From: Gymnorhina tibicen
Taxonomy: Eukaryota > Chordata > Aves > Passeriformes > Artamidae
Direction: 5' to 3'
NCBI GenBank assembly: GCA_013399875.1
Contig: VXAZ01008167.1
Location: forward strand, 1,364,956 to 1,428,955
Length of the DNA stretch: 64,000 nucleotides
Part shown: positions 50,401 to 63,939 of the stretch, piece by piece
Layout of the letters: each line of letters opens with the position of its first letter
Numbering within the stretch: the stretch's first letter is position 1
Notes under the pieces: generated by a model
Database searches by the model: none
What the model was told of the DNA's origin: nothing
What the model saw: only the letters and a program-made list of their open reading frames with translations
Program-made: the position numbers and the translations under genes

Positions 50401-51740
50401 GAGCCATCTATAATGTGGGTGTCTACATCTGAGTGAGTTCCCTAAGATCCTTTTATAAAGATTGGGAAGAAACTGGCAATTACAGAGTGTGAGGTTCATC
50501 TTTTTTAGACATTTATCTGAATCACCTACTAATATTTGGATTTTCCTGCTGGTTGTGAAGGGGATTAATAATTGTAGTTCAGATGGACTCTGTATTCGAA
50601 ATATTTACAATGAGACAACATGGAATTGCTCAGTACAATAAGGCTTTCCTACTTGAACAAGAAAATATTAAATCATAAATAGCAAAAATGAAATTCTGGA
50701 TCTGTGTTAGATTCAGAACCTGTATAGTCACCTTTTACTGCTAGGGCTGTAGATTTCAGTTATGTCCTTTCTGAGTTACAGATCTACAAAACTGGAGACA
50801 AGTTTTAGATCCCCCTACTGTATGCAATAGCTATTGACCATTTTCACTGTTTGGCCATTCTGAAGAGATTGCAGTTGACTGCAGAAGCCAAACCCTAGCA
50901 GGATTTGCTGAGAATTCACTAGTAGGTTTAGGAAAAATAAAATAAAAGGTACACTACAGGTGAAGATGAACTTCTCAGGGTGATCTGGATAAATTAAATA
51001 CTTCGACCTCTCAGTCTCCTTAGTGATTTGCAAATGAAACCACTCATCAGGCTCTGAAAATACATCAAATTTGAATTTTACATTTTGAAAAATGGCAAAT
51101 TAAAATTATTCTGAAAAATTTTCTTTGCTCTCAAGCATTATTTAAGACAAATAAGTTAAATATTAGGAACATAATATTGGATGGCACAGCCTGAAGGATT
51201 ACTGTGTTTTTATCTAGGGAAAATACATACTAATATCTAGATCAAGATATTAATGAAACATGCTAAGTACTCGGTGAGTTGTTACTGTCATGATCTTCTT
51301 GAAAAAATCTGTTGGGGACCTTCCTTGCCACTTCAAAAAGAAGCAAAGTGCAGGGGATAACTAATAACCTTATCACTCTCACAATGAGAATATTGGTTAA
51401 CCTCAGTCATTTGCTTCCAAGATGATGATTATATTGTCTATTTTTGTCTTAAAGTAGCCTTGAACTCCCACTTTTTCAGGATGAGGCCTGCAAGTATCTC
51501 TTGAGGAACAAACCAAATGAGAATCAAGTTTATTTAAGAAACCTCTGGCTCAGTGTTGCAAAATTTCCTCTCCAAAATACAGAATTGTTTAGAACTCAAT
51601 GGACAATGTTCTTTAACACCATATCTAAAGGAAATAATTATGTACATGCATTGCAGTTCCTTAGCAGTAGCATACCTGTACGACAAGCTTCAGGCTTTGC
51701 AGTCAGCAGGTATAATTAAAGGCAGCCCTGCATCCCTAAG

Positions 51741-51855
51741 AGGCAGTATAGACTACCAGAGACCTGAGTTTTAGCCCAGACTGTCCCACTGATCTGCCAT
51801 CCTGACTGAGTCATCTCATCCCTCTGATCTTCCTCTTTTTGTGTCTTCAGACTGT
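51741..51855 (-). mobile_element. MIR-like SINE fossil
   Basis: The plus strand reads like a reversed MIR: 'accagagacctgagttttag', 'cccagactgtcccactgatc', 'tgactgagtcatctcatccc' and 'tctgatcttcctctttttgt'. This matches the order AGAGACCTGGGTTCTAG.CCCAGCTCTGCCACTGAC... CAAGTCACTT..CCTCTCTG.GCCTCAGTTT. It is old and diverged. Confidence 0.68.
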
Positions 51856-54766
51856 GAATGCTAAGGCAGAAGAGGGATAGGGAACCTGCTGGGAGAATAC
51901 ACCTACATTTTGGGTTGCTGATTAACTTGTACTTTTCTTGGGAATGGGCCAGAAGCAGTCTATAATATCAAACAATTTTTCTGGTAGTAGCAGTCTTCTC
52001 CCTGGCCAATCCAGGATGCTGTAGCTTCTACCTGACGTGCCAGGGACACCTCTGGGCATGAGAGGGCTGCAGGGCTATGAGGCATGGCTAGAAAAGCCAC
52101 TAAACTTCTCATTTATAACATGTGTGAGGCTAATATATGTATATATACATAGATTTATATATATTTATATATATAAATAAATATATCTGTCTGAAGTATA
52201 ATATATGATTCTATGCAGTTATTTGTTTATGTTAACAAAAATATGTAAACACAATTAAATAACTTATAACCTCTGAAGTTTAACATTCTGACATGGAAGG
52301 AACTGAGGAACTGTTTTGGAGGTACTGAAGTAAAATGAAAAAATAGAAATTACTCTTTTCACTTGTGTAGCATTTTGCTTTTATCAAAATCAACAGATTC
52401 CCATGACATTTTATTTTTTGAACAGCTGAGAACATTTCATTCAATTCTGGCCTTGAAACCTTCTTTTATTCTCTGGCAATTTTTTCCTAGAAGCACGAGA
52501 TCCCCTTTTGCCTGGCTTCTCTGTGCAGATAAGCCCCTAGACAAATATTAGCTAATTATTTTTGCCTAACTCTTGTTCCATCACAAACGTTGGAAGGGCA
52601 AAGGACACTTTTTCCTCCAGCACAATTGATCTGGCAGGACATCATTACCCTGGATAGAAATATCAAGTGAACTTGTAGCATTACAAAGCAAATTCACAGT
52701 CAACACATTCTGTTAAGCTGACAAGAGAAATTCTGTGCAGCTACACTGCTCTGACAGTATTAGTCTGTTTAATCTTTTTTGATAGTTGCCTGCAAACATC
52801 AACAGAAAAGGAGAGAGGTCAGCTTGGATCTACAGGAAGAAAGAGAGCTCAAATGCAGTCTGTGGCTGTTGAAATCGGTTGTTCTTTGCTTACTTGAAAC
52901 AAACATTTAAACCTCTGGATAACAAGATTCACACTGTTTGATAAATACAGGCAGCAGCTTCACCAGAGGTGTATTTTTCTCTCTTCTTATTTAATACTCA
53001 AAAAAATATTGAATGTATGGGCACATGCTTAATTTTGTGCATTTTGAAAGCGTGTTGTGCACGGCTAACAAGTCACACAAGCTTCTGAGGGAGTTATTTC
53101 TTCTTAACTCTCTCTTTTTTTTTTCCTTTCCTTCCCTTTTTGATCATGGTTACAGCAGCAAATAGTGGCAAATGATACATAAAAGGACAAAGTTGGAGAA
53201 ATTTTGTTTATTTTCCAGAACAAGTTAACTTTCTTTCTAACCTCAGCTGACTTAATCTGAATTTAAAACGCTCCTCTTAAAAAGGTTTCCACAGAAAAAT
53301 TAGGCAGGATGCTTTTAAAATAGGGCTAACTTGGTCCAAGTGATGATCTATGGGATACCTGGTCTCCTGCTCATGACCTGGGGTAGTGCCCTGGTGCTCC
53401 CCAGCACAGACTGGCTCACTGCATCACTTCTGGCTGCTTCCACAACCAACACAATGTGTCTGCAAAGTGCAAACACTGGGAAGCTCTGAGATGAACAGAT
53501 GCAGTTTTGCAAGTCATGAAAATGATGTGAAGAACCCTCACGAGGAACAAAGGCACAACACTGCCTTTTGTGAGAACATGATCAAGCCTTAAAAAGATCC
53601 AGTGCATGAACCATAATCTACTGTTAAATATTATGGAAGAACTGGCATCTCCTTTATTGGAAAGTTTTAGAGTTAGGTCTGGTAACGGAACTATACTGTC
53701 ATCATTACAGAGGTTTATGATGCTCTAACACTGTTCCTAACCCTGGAAAAGATCAATTGCTATGCTTTTCACACAGTCTTATTTCATTAATAAGTACACA
53801 TGCTGCAAATTTGGCTCAGGTAATGGCAGGCAGATTAACTAAAGTGCTGCCACACCTCCTGCAGCTTTAAGACCAGTGGGAATTGCATTTTGGAGCTGAT
53901 CTGAACAGACTGTTTAGCCTTCTGTATCACAAAGAGCATTAGAGAAAGCCAGATTTAACAGGCTAAATGGAGAGAGCAAAAAAAGCATTCTGCTATGTGC
54001 AATGGCTTTCCTCATCACAGCATAAAAAATAAACTTTGGAAGACAATTTACTAGCTAAATTAAAAGTCTTTATGCCTCCCTGATAGGTAACCCTTAAAGG
54101 ATGCAATCCATTCTCCTCATCCAGTGTAGACTGGGAAAATGAGGCAAAGTTGACACTTACTCAGTAGAGATTTTTTTATCCATTTTTTTATCAGCTCCAT
54201 GTATGGAGTCTTACTTGAAAGACAAAACAGTAACATGAATAGTCACAAAGAATTTTTACGCCCTTTAGAATGGAATTCCTTGAGAAAACAATGCTGGAAT
54301 TTATGAATTAAGAATTGTGGGACTGTATGGCTGTAAAACCTAAAGCACTGGGGAGTCTATTTAGCCACATGTGTTAACATCCTTCTGGGAAAAACAAGAG
54401 AGAAGGAATTTCAGGGCACAGACGTGTTGTTATTATTGTGTATAGCAGCAGTATCTATGAAATCAAGAACAATTTCTACTTAAATCTAATAATCCTGTAT
54501 GACATACACTGAGAGAGAGTCAGTTTGATTTTGTTGAGTTTGAAAGAAATGTACTGTCCTTACAATGTACAATGTTCTAGTAGATCCTAATGGCACAAGA
54601 AGACAGAGACCCTGCCTGTGGTTCATGGCTTGCCCAGCTGGGAATCTAAGAGTGAGCACTGCTAAAACTCTGACCAGCCAGGACAGAGAGGAATTGCAAC
54701 GAAAACAAGCTCCAAAGTTGTTTGCCTGGTGGGCTTAGGCTGCAGAACCCCAGCTGGGAGCACACC
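51856..54766. other. Unique sequence plus AT-rich microsatellite, no gene
   Basis: Apart from the TA-rich tract at 52131-52196 nothing repetitive is clear, and frames are short (up to 68 codons). Confidence 0.55.
52131..52196. repeat. AT-rich low-complexity / (TA)n microsatellite
   Basis: A stretch of interrupted TA and TATATTTA repeats, almost free of G and C. It can fold back on itself because it is nearly self-complementary. Confidence 0.9.
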
Positions 54767-55055
54767 TGGCAAGGACTTGTGAGAAATGTCAACTTCATTT
54801 GCCCTCTGTGGGTGCAGTTATGCAGGCACTGTAGTGTGGATTTGAGTCTAATCTCAAATTTTAACTCTTCTCCTGATCTGTTTGGATATGTAAGCACATA
54901 CTCCATGTGGATACAAGCCAAGGTCTAGAGTGCAGTAGAGCAAAAGCCAAGAAGAGAAACCTGGCAGGACTAAGCATAGAGGGCAGCAGTGCACCAGGAG
55001 ACTTTGTCCTCGTCTCTCCTCAAGAGCCATAGTGAAGGCTCTGAGCTTGGGCTGT
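54767..55055. repeat. Unidentified ~285-bp repeat, copy 1
   Basis: This block aligns colinearly in direct orientation with 58065-58340. Shared segments include 'acttgtgagaaatgtcaa', 'gcaggcac', 'ctaatctcaa', 'gccaaggtc.agagtgcag', 'aacctggcaggact' and 'gct.gct.agcttggg'. Identity looks like roughly three quarters. Neither copy matches CR1, MIR or an LTR that I know. It may be a local segmental duplication or an unclassified interspersed repeat, possibly an old LTR fragment. Confidence 0.75.
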
Positions 55056-55241
55056 AGGGTCAGAATACGTAGCTGGGAAGACTGGCCAACAGTGAATTTC
55101 ACCTATCTAGTGGACACACTGTTTTCTCTTATACTGCAATATAAGTGTGGTGTTGTTGATACAAGTCTCAAGTGCAACATTTAGTGTGGGTTTACCCAGG
55201 GCAGATAGTGCCTGGCTGACCTGATTGCCTCCAGGGTTGAA

Positions 55242-56205
55242 ATGTCTTCTCATTTTGATGAAGAGAGAGTATGGGATAAAGTATACTTGATTTCGCTAAG
55301 ACTTCTGACTCATCTCCATAGTCCTCTCATCTGGAAGCTGAGGATTTATAGTCCACCAGATGTCATGAAAGCTGCCTGGACTGTTGATCTCAAAGTCTAC
55401 CAACCAGTGTCTCGATTGGTAGCCATCAACCAGATGTTGGCCAGTAACAAACAGCATCAATGACCTGAATAATAAAATAGAATAAATCCTCAGCAATTTT
55501 GAAGATGCTAGGAAATTAGGAGTGGTTGACACACTGAAAGAGCCTCACTCAAACTGGTCCTTGATAAACCTGAAGACAGGGATAACAAAAAATGTTATGA
55601 ATATCAATGAAGCGTGATGTTCTGCACTTGTCTGGGCCAACCCCAGGCATCCAAACACTGGCTGCTGGGGAGAAGCCTGGTGAAAAGGACAAGTAGACAC
55701 CAGGCTGAATAGGAGATGACAGGAAGCTCTCTCTGTACATAAGACAAACGAGATCCTGAGCAGCAATAGGAAGAGTGTATCCAGCAGATCAAATTACAAT
55801 CCCCCCTCTGCACACCTGGTATACTGTGTCCCACTGTGGATGCTCCAACTCCCAAGTTAAGAAAGATATGCAGAAATTGGAGCTGACCCAGCAGAGAGCT
55901 ACCAAAATGGTCCAGAAGACAGATGACTTTGCATTCAAGAAGCTGTTTTATCTGATGAAAGGGAGGCCATGAAGTGAATGATGAGCAATGGTCACAAGAC
56001 GTGGCAGGGGAGGTTCAGTTTGGACCTAAGGAAAAGCTTTACTCGGAGGCTAGCAGTGGAGGAGGTACCCAGAGATGCTGCAAAATCACCATCCATGAGG
56101 ATTTTCACAACTTGCCTAGACAAAGCCACAGCTGACAGCAGGTGTTGGCAGTAGTCCTGTACAAGAGGGAGGCTGGTCCCAATTAGCTCCAATCAGTTTC
56201 TCTGT
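55242..56205 (+). mobile_element. Old CR1 LINE fragment
   Basis: The plus strand still follows CR1 pol in several frames. 'catcaatgacctgaataa' corresponds to the F.NDLD block, 'ggacaagtagacaccaggct' and 'gcagcaataggaagagtgt' to the mid block, and 55775-55972 translates with 'DMQKLELTQQRATKMVQK', the CR1 'QRRATKM' motif. Then 'gggaggttcagtttggac' and 'aatcaccatccatgaggatt' match the region before the 3' UTR. The tip is degraded. Many stops and indels make it one of the oldest CR1 copies in the window. Confidence 0.78.
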
Positions 56206-57071
56206 AATTCTGTAAAACCTATCATAATTTCTCATTCATTTCATTCTGCAATAATTACTAATAAAGAAAACCCACTGATTGGTGAGTTTACTTTGCTATT
56301 TATAGAAAATATAATTACCATATTTGTTTAGCTTTCTATTGTTTAATGATTGTTTAAGCCATTTATTTTGCTGTTCTGCATACTTCCAGTTCAACTGATA
56401 AGTGTATATGGCTATATTTAGCAAAGGCTGTGGCTGTATTACAGCCTCATCCACTTGACATGGTTATGTTTCACATGAGGCAGCCCATCTTGGTCCTGAT
56501 GACTCATTGTCATTGAAGATATTTCTGTTCAAATTACTTAAGCCATTTCACATGGTTATTTTATGAGCTTTCATGTCTTCTCATAAACCATCATGCACAG
56601 CTTTTGGTTTTATATGCATTACAAGTCCTACATGGAGTCCCCCTTTGAACAGAAATCTCCTTAGCAGGGAGCAAAACAGGCTATGGAAATATAAAACAGA
56701 AGAAATAGAAAGACAAAGAAACAAACCCACACATATGGCAGTCTGCTGCTATTTCGTGGTGTTTGAGCTCTCTCTCCACAAGGCCTTGTAACCACTGATG
56801 ATGCTGATGGGAAGTAACTGCTACACTTCTCCCTTGTGCTGGCTTTCCCTCACCATAGGTTGAGGTTTCATGTAGAGTCTGTTACAAGTATAAAACAGTT
56901 GGAATTCTCTGGGAGGCAAAGAGTAAAACTCATTATAAAATGTGAGGCATTGACTTGAGTGCTGAAGCACTTATTAATGACCTGATTCAGATCTAAAGAA
57001 TCTCTCCAACAAAGGAGGCTCTTCTGCCAGTGAAGCACAATTTGAGACTCATAGCTTGTATACACAGGGAA

Positions 57072-57310
57072 AATTACCAGCATAATTATGCCAGTATAAT
57101 TATACTAGTTTAGCTACGCCAATAAAATTCTCCCTCTATGGACACTGCTGTCCCTGTAAAAAAAAATACTTATTTTCTATGGACCTCATCTCAACATAAT
57201 TTAAATCAGGACATTTATCTTGAGATAAGAAGAGAATGGGAAATTTGACTGGCAGGATATACTGGGACAGCCACACCAGTATAGTTAGCCGTTTCCATAT
57301 AGGCAGCTTT
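57072..57310. mobile_element. Possible palindromic MITE remnant
   Basis: The left part has 'accagcataattatgccagt' and 'tagctacgccaataaaattc'; the right part has 'cacaccagtatagttagcc'. Repeated 'ccagtata' plus 'tagct/tagc' cores recall old reptile hAT-type MITEs with ACCAGTATAGCTAT arms. A perfect 14-bp palindrome (agtataattatact) lies at 57093-57106. Termini and target duplication were not found. Confidence 0.33.
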
Positions 57311-58064
57311 CAGTTGTTCACAGGAGTGTGAGATTGTGTCTTCCTGATGAAAGCCCTGGGTTTAAGTGTTTTCACATTGCTTCATCTACTGAAGTCAGAA
57401 TAAATAATTATAAAAGAGAATCAGCTCAGTAATAGGATCTGATAAGCATATATCTGTGCTCAGCAAATTGCTGTGCTTGCCTCATTAGGATTAACCACCC
57501 TGCAGACAAAGAAGCCAAGTCACAGCTTCTAAGGATACAGTGCCAGATGGAAGCTCCTATTCAAAAAATATCTCAGGAGATGTCTTGGCATCTGTTACTG
57601 AAGAATATTACTGGTAAAACCTTAAGAACCAGCCCCAAAATGGGGCAAACAGATGCTGGTGAAGCTTTTGTGAGGGTCTCACAAAGAAATTCTAGAAGTT
57701 CATGTTTTTTAGCTGAGCTGTTGCATCTCAAATATGTGCATTATACAGACCCATAGCCAGATGAAAATCCTTTTACCTGTATCTTCATAAGAAAAGCCTT
57801 CAAAGTATTGCCATTAAAGCTTTGGCTCAACTCTTCCCCATGGTTAGTCACAGAGACTCACAGCTCTTTAAAATCAATCATGTTAAGAATTTTATTAGGA
57901 ACTGGGGATCACTCCTGCAATGCATGAAAGAAATAAGCAGGAAGAACACTGTACCACTGGGCTTTCCCTTGCTGCTTTTGCAGAAACCACACCAATACAA
58001 GACTGAAGGTCTCAGAACGTCTACCATTCCCTGATTTCATCACTACCCTAAGTGGAACAACTTT

Positions 58065-58340
58065 GGGCAGGAACTTGTGAGAAATGTCAAGTCTGTTTGC
58101 CATTTGTGTGCACCTGTGCAGGCACCATAGTGTAGATTCGAGGCTAATCTCAAGTTCTGTCTTCTCTGGATAACACACTCTCAGGTATGGACTTCAGCCA
58201 AGGTCCAGAGTGCAGGTAGAGCAGGGGCCAAGAGGAAGAACCTGGCAGGACTGAGCAGAGCAGGCAGCAGAGCATCAGAAGACACATTTCCTCAGGTCTT
58301 CTCAAGGGCCCTAGTGAGTGCTCTAAGCTTGGGATGCAGC
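58065..58340. repeat. Unidentified ~285-bp repeat, copy 2
   Basis: Direct-orientation homologue of 54767-55055, 3.3 kb downstream. Similarity starts at 'ggcaggaacttgtgag' and fades after 'ctaagcttgggatgcagc'. Sequences beyond both borders do not align, so the unit is bounded. Confidence 0.75.
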
Positions 58341-59957
58341 AAGGATAACATCCATCAAAGCAGCAGGGAAAGGAGCAGCCCATGGGATGGAACATACTTA
58401 AAGTTGCACTTAGATTAATCCTTTGTGTAAGACACAGCCTGTGAGAAATGAAAGAATGAAATCCAGGCAGTGAAAGTGCTACCAAAACTATCTCTGGCTT
58501 TCGTGAAGTGGTATGCTTGGTTTACAGATAAGAGATTTGATGGACCTTGCTCAAAGGCCTGGCTGACTAAGAAGGAAACACTCAGATTAACTGATCTGAA
58601 TTTAATAAAATATCACACTTTCTTCAGCATTAACAATGTCAGGCCTGACCACAGCACTGACCATCTGTTTCCCAGAACATGCCCATGGATGTCAACTCTC
58701 AGGACATGCTAAATTCCTCACGAGATGAGGCATCCCTACTCCCTTATGTAATTCATGATCCAAAACTGTGTTCAGGATTGCTCAGCCACTAGATGTCCCT
58801 GCATACTACAGGGCAAAGCAGAGAGGATGAGCTCCAGGCCACATCCAAAGAAAAAGCTGGAGAACAAGCAGCATAGAAGCTTCCCTATTTGTGTGCTAGT
58901 TCTCTGCCTAGGTGGAGGTAGCAATGCAATGATTTTCACTTGCTGACAGACTGCGTAGTTGTGAGCATACCTCAAGGAACGTGCTCCTTGCGTGTCCTGG
59001 CTTGAATTACAGAGCTTCAGCTTGGGAATATTCACAGAAAAATGGGAAGAAAAATCCTTTTCTCTTAAATCTCTGAAGAGGCAAATCTGACTTCAGTTTC
59101 TCCAAAAGAAACTTTTCTAAACTAACCAGCCTCACCATCCTAGCAGACTGACCCAGAGTGGAAGGAAATTCTACAGCAAAAGCTCTTATCTACTCTTTCT
59201 GTTGGATAGGTCATAAAAGGACAGCAAGTGTTCCCTCAAATTCTTTGCCTGTGTTATTTCTGCCATGGGTACTCACATGCACTCTTCTGACAATATTCTT
59301 GTGTTCAGGACATGTATTTAGCTCATCAGCACTTTGGAGCATGTAAGGTCAAGAGCCATAAAAATAGGTTGTGCAAATCTGATGGGGTCTGCAACAAATG
59401 CCAGGCTTGGACCTGACTGCAGACATAGAAATCAATAGATGAGGAACGTGTTTGAGTGGCTGCAGGAATCTTTTATCTTTTGCCTGGCAAACAACCACTT
59501 TGGCTTGTGAATACAGGACCTGTGCCATCACACAAGTGCTGGGGACACACAAACACACAAACTTAGAGGGAAAATATAAAAAGTCTTCTTTTTTTTCTGT
59601 GAAACACAAACACTGTGTGATGGACCCAGCTCCACAGAACTAGGCTGGCAAACTGTGCTAGTGCAGAGACTGAACAGCTACAGCACCCAGGCACAACTAC
59701 AGATATCAGCTTGGAAAAGCCCTGTCAAAGAGCTTAATTTTTAGAAGACAAAAGACAGGTGTGTCGAATTGGGCAACCATGGAAGGAAAGCTGCATAAAT
59801 CACACTTTTGACAAGCTTACCCATGAGATCTCTACCTCAGTCCCATTTTACTTTTCTAATCCCAGCTTGCTTATAAGCAAGTAAGGCAGCAGCCAATGGG
59901 TCTTATCTGAAAACAATTATGCACTGCATCTGCAAACAGGAGTTCTCTGGTGGTATT

Positions 59958-59984
59958 ATTATATTCTATTTTATAGAATATAAT
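59958..59984. repeat. Perfect AT hairpin, 11-bp arms
   Basis: ATTATATTCTA and TAGAATATAAT are exact reverse complements around a TTTTA loop. It lies in an AT-rich stretch that repeats 'ttatattctatt' to 60010, so low complexity explains part of it. Confidence 0.8.
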
Positions 59985-62900
59985 TATATTCTATTATTAT
60001 ATTTCTATTTCATAGAAAGCTTTACATCTTTGTGTGAAAAGCTGGTATATAAAGAGCTGGTACATTAAAGGATACTTCCAATAGTATATCTTATTACTCA
60101 TCATTGACTCAGTTTGATAATGTAAAGTCAGTGAGAGAAGTTGCCAGCATTCCTTTGTGTTATAATCATTAAAGAGCAACCGCCAGCATTCCCACACTTT
60201 CAACTTCTGCAAAATTATTGCTCTTTGCCCTTTACCACATCTGTGTTTGCATAACCAAGTGGTGTACAGCTTGTCAACACCTCTATATGTTTTACCTTCC
60301 TCCCTCCAGGGCTTTGTTTATGTGTCATCAGAGCAAATCCACTTCTGACGAATAAAACCTCCTTTTCCATAGTATACAAAAGGGATCGATAATTGCCATG
60401 TTAATTCTCAAGCATGAGCTCTGAAGGAATGAAAAAGAGCTGTACAATGAAATCCAATTTTAGGAGAAACAGTTTGGCTAATTGCCTCACACCCTGCACT
60501 GCGGGGGTTCCTTTTTGGTTATGTTCAATGTCAAGTGAAACCACCCAGTATGTAGGCAGGCAGAAAGAAGGTACCAGTGCTTAACCTCTGGCCGGGGTCA
60601 CTGCAAGTCCAACACCATTCCCTCACCTCTGGTAGCACATGTGTTGCAGTGCCCACGGGCTCAGGTCAGAGGGTGTAGGAATGTGCCACCACTGCTTGCC
60701 AGAAAATTTGGGCCGTGTCTGTCTTTGGTAGAATTTGGGTGCTTAGAGCCATGTTCATCACCTCCTTTGCACCCAAGTCCTTGTACTCTTCTTTCCCATT
60801 GACATCTGTCAACAACCCCCTGCTCTCTGCCTTGATCACTCCACTTCTCACCGAGTAGATGCAGAGATTACAACGAATTTAGGACATCTATGAAAACAGC
60901 CTCTAGGTTCAAAATTATGGCCTGTTCCAGTATTGAGGACCGTGTGATATTGAAGGTGGTGAAAAATCTATTCTTCTTCTTGTGCTCAGAGTTGTGCTCA
61001 ATGTTTTCTCCTACAAGGAACAGTCAGGTTTGCATCTAAATTGTTGCAGCTCTGAGGCAGACAATGAGACTCTGACATGCTACCTCAGAGAGGGTGGATT
61101 TATTAGATGTGCTCAGACTATGCTTAATACTGACAGCATCAAAACAACATTTGCTATTCTGACTCCTGCATACATCAGGACGTTAAAGACCAGACTCCAG
61201 AGCCTGTCCAGGCATATACCTTTGCCTGCTGTTTCCCAGAACCTAGCCAGATGTCCACTCAGTGTCTTTCAGAAATGAATCACACTTACTAATGTTCAGT
61301 AAGCTCTCTGTATGGGCAATGAAGAGCAATATGCTTCTCTGTTGAGCACCTAAATTGCCCACTGTCCATTTGGGGAATCCTAGGTGCCCAGCTTAGGTAG
61401 CATGAGTCACCCTGATGAATCAAGTAACAGCTGTCATTATCATACTTACATTTGATGTCCATAGTAAAGGAGTTTGAACATGGTTTTTGTCCCTTATTCA
61501 AATTGTAGCAGCTTGTGCAAGCACTGAAACTTCTGCATTCAGTTCTTGGTAAGTAAATACAGGAAAGTTGGGATGGTTTCCTTGAACATCAAACTCTGAA
61601 ATACCTTTTAGGGAAAACTTCCCTCGACAGCTAAACTACAGCTGCTGTAGTTTACCTGCTTCAACAGCAGGAAGATGTTTTCTGGTCTTGGTTTCTAAAT
61701 GCTATTCCACCTCCTCTCTAAATTTCCTTTTTTGATGTTACATAGGCTATTTGCATAAAACTGAGGAACTCAGCCAAATACTTCTCTTACCACTTCAAAG
61801 CTACTGACCTCCAAGAAGCTGGACCGGTGTAAATGAGGGAAGAATCTGACGCAATAGGGTAGTTCAGTGTAATTATATATCCACTGTCCAATACCACCAG
61901 GTAGCTGCAGTTGTGTCTGGCCAAGCCCAAGGTAAGTTTGGACTCAGCACCACTGTCAGACATCTTCTGGATCAGAGTTGATTCATGCCCTGCTAGTTAC
62001 AAACATAGCCAGGACTTGCTTTCATCTGTCTTTGAACAGACTCCAGTAGATACTTCCTAAAGATGGAGTTTAGACAATATTTTAATACAAAGGAAGTCAC
62101 ACTATGTTTCTTACACTTTTGCATCCAAGCTGTGGGGAATCCTACTTACTGTTTGATTTATGATATTACCAAAGGTTGTAGTCAAGCTGGGAGGTGAATT
62201 AAATGCAGAAAACATGGGATTTACAGAATAAAACTGCCCAAAAGTGGCGGTTATATTCTGTAAATTAGGAAAACCCCTCTGTTTAGTAATCAGGAGAATA
62301 GGCAAGTGACTGAAGCAATCGTGTTTCTGCACATTCATTAAAAGTGGTCATCCTGGTTGATGTCTCGAAGTTGTCACACGAGCAACATTTTGAGTTTTTG
62401 AAACAGGAGAGGCTAGTTGGACTATCTCTCATTTTAGTAAATGCCCAGATCACTGCACCATAGGTAGCTGTGACGTATGGGCAGAGTCTGAAATGCTGAG
62501 TACTTCAGGTATTTTGTGGAAGAAAGTAAACTGAATGCAAAATTCCTTTAGCTGGACAACAATGACAGCATTTCACAGGACTTTACTGTTTGGGTGTACA
62601 GCATCCCTTGGGCTCCATTGCTCTGTACCCCAACAATCAGCTGTTAATTCTGATCTGTGAGTGTAGTCAGATTGATCTTAATTAATCTGATTCATACTAT
62701 ATTAATGCTCAATTCATCAGTGCATTTCAATATGCATAATAATACTAATAATAGATTTGGACTTAAATTTGAAATAGATCTTAGTTTATGATACAGACTG
62801 CATGGCAGAAGACCAAGTGTGAAAACTGGGACTGAATAAGACAGCCTTAACAAAAATTAAAATCCAAATTTTGAAATCAAATGTTCAGAAATAGCAGGTT

Positions 62901-63852
62901 TGGGGATAGGGATATTACTGACTCACATTCTGATACAGAACATACATTCTGATCTACATTTATTTTAAATTAAATTGAAATAAAATTCTATGCATGAGGA
63001 AATGGACCAAGCCCATAAGGCTTGGTTCTATGTGATTTTTTCAGCTGCAATAAACATTGTTGACTCCAAAATCTTCTCATAGACCGTAAGCCTGGAAACT
63101 TGGAATTGTGGCCAGTTTTTCACTGCACCTGAGACTGCTTGGACTGATCTCTGAAGCTTTGGGTCAGTGAAATTTTTGGCCAATAGCTCTTCACCACAGT
63201 TGCTGATCTGACCACACCGTATATCTGTGCTTGAATGTGTTCAAATTTCATAAATAAACTGCAGTTAGGACAAACCCATATTCCTTGGCAGTTAACAGAT
63301 GTTAAATTACTGCAACCTGCTGTTTTGCTGTTAGTTTAATGGTTGATTCCAACAAATAGATGAACCTATTAATTAACTGCAAATAAATTATTTCACTTTT
63401 CCATAGCTTCTTTGTATTCTACCAGGTTCCCTATATCCTGTTATTTCAGGATGTGGCCTTGATGTGCCACAGCATGTGTAATTCATAGAGACACTATCAG
63501 ATGTACTACAGCAAAATAAGAATCTGGGGAAAGCAGAGCTCCAACTTTGATGACACATAATTATTTCAGATAGCAAATTGCTGCAGGCAAAGTCTGATAT
63601 ACTTCCATTAACCATTGTTGTGGTGTGTCGTGGATTATCATGACTGACCACCGCCATCCCCTCCTTTCCCCCTCCCTATATAGCCCTTTCCCTAGAATGT
63701 TCTGTAGTTCTCGATTCCCTGTTGGCCCATGTTACTCCTCCCCTCCCACCTTCTTCCCCATTGGCAGTGTACCCCTTTTCCCCGCCTTGGTACCCCCTCC
63801 TTGTCACAGTACCATTGGCTATTTTTCGTTTTCCCTCTCCTTTCTGTTGGGG

Positions 63853-63859
63853 TATAAAA
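63853..63859 (+). promoter_or_regulatory. TATA box of the terminal LTR
   Basis: TATAAAA sits in 'ggggtataaaacccc', itself an inverted repeat around the box. It is correctly placed upstream of the polyadenylation signal. Confidence 0.75.
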
Positions 63860-63933
63860 CCCCATGTCAGTGCTGTAATCTCGGTTCTTCGTGGTACTTT
63901 TTTGGTCCTTTGTGCCCTCCATCCTTCATCCTC

Positions 63934-63939
63934 AATAAA
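63934..63939 (+). promoter_or_regulatory. Polyadenylation signal AATAAA of the terminal LTR
   Basis: 'cctcaataaacccttcc' lies about 75-80 nt after the TATA box, the standard end of a short LTR R region. Confidence 0.75.

Larger units (their letters stand above)
43845..51740. other. Mostly unique sequence, no gene seen
   Basis: The longest frame (47862-48389 minus, 175 codons) is rich in Phe, Ser and Leu and has no recognisable domain or partner, so I treat it as chance. Two weak ancient-repeat fragments lie at 46650-46736 and 47376-47440. Confidence 0.5.
56206..63618. other. Mostly unique sequence, no gene seen
   Basis: The interval contains a repeat copy (58065-58340), a possible MITE remnant (57072-57310) and a short palindrome (59958-59984). 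No coding region is supportable. Areas such as 60230-60560 and 62640-62760 are repeat-free and rich in homeobox-type AT motifs, but conservation is untested. Confidence 0.5.
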
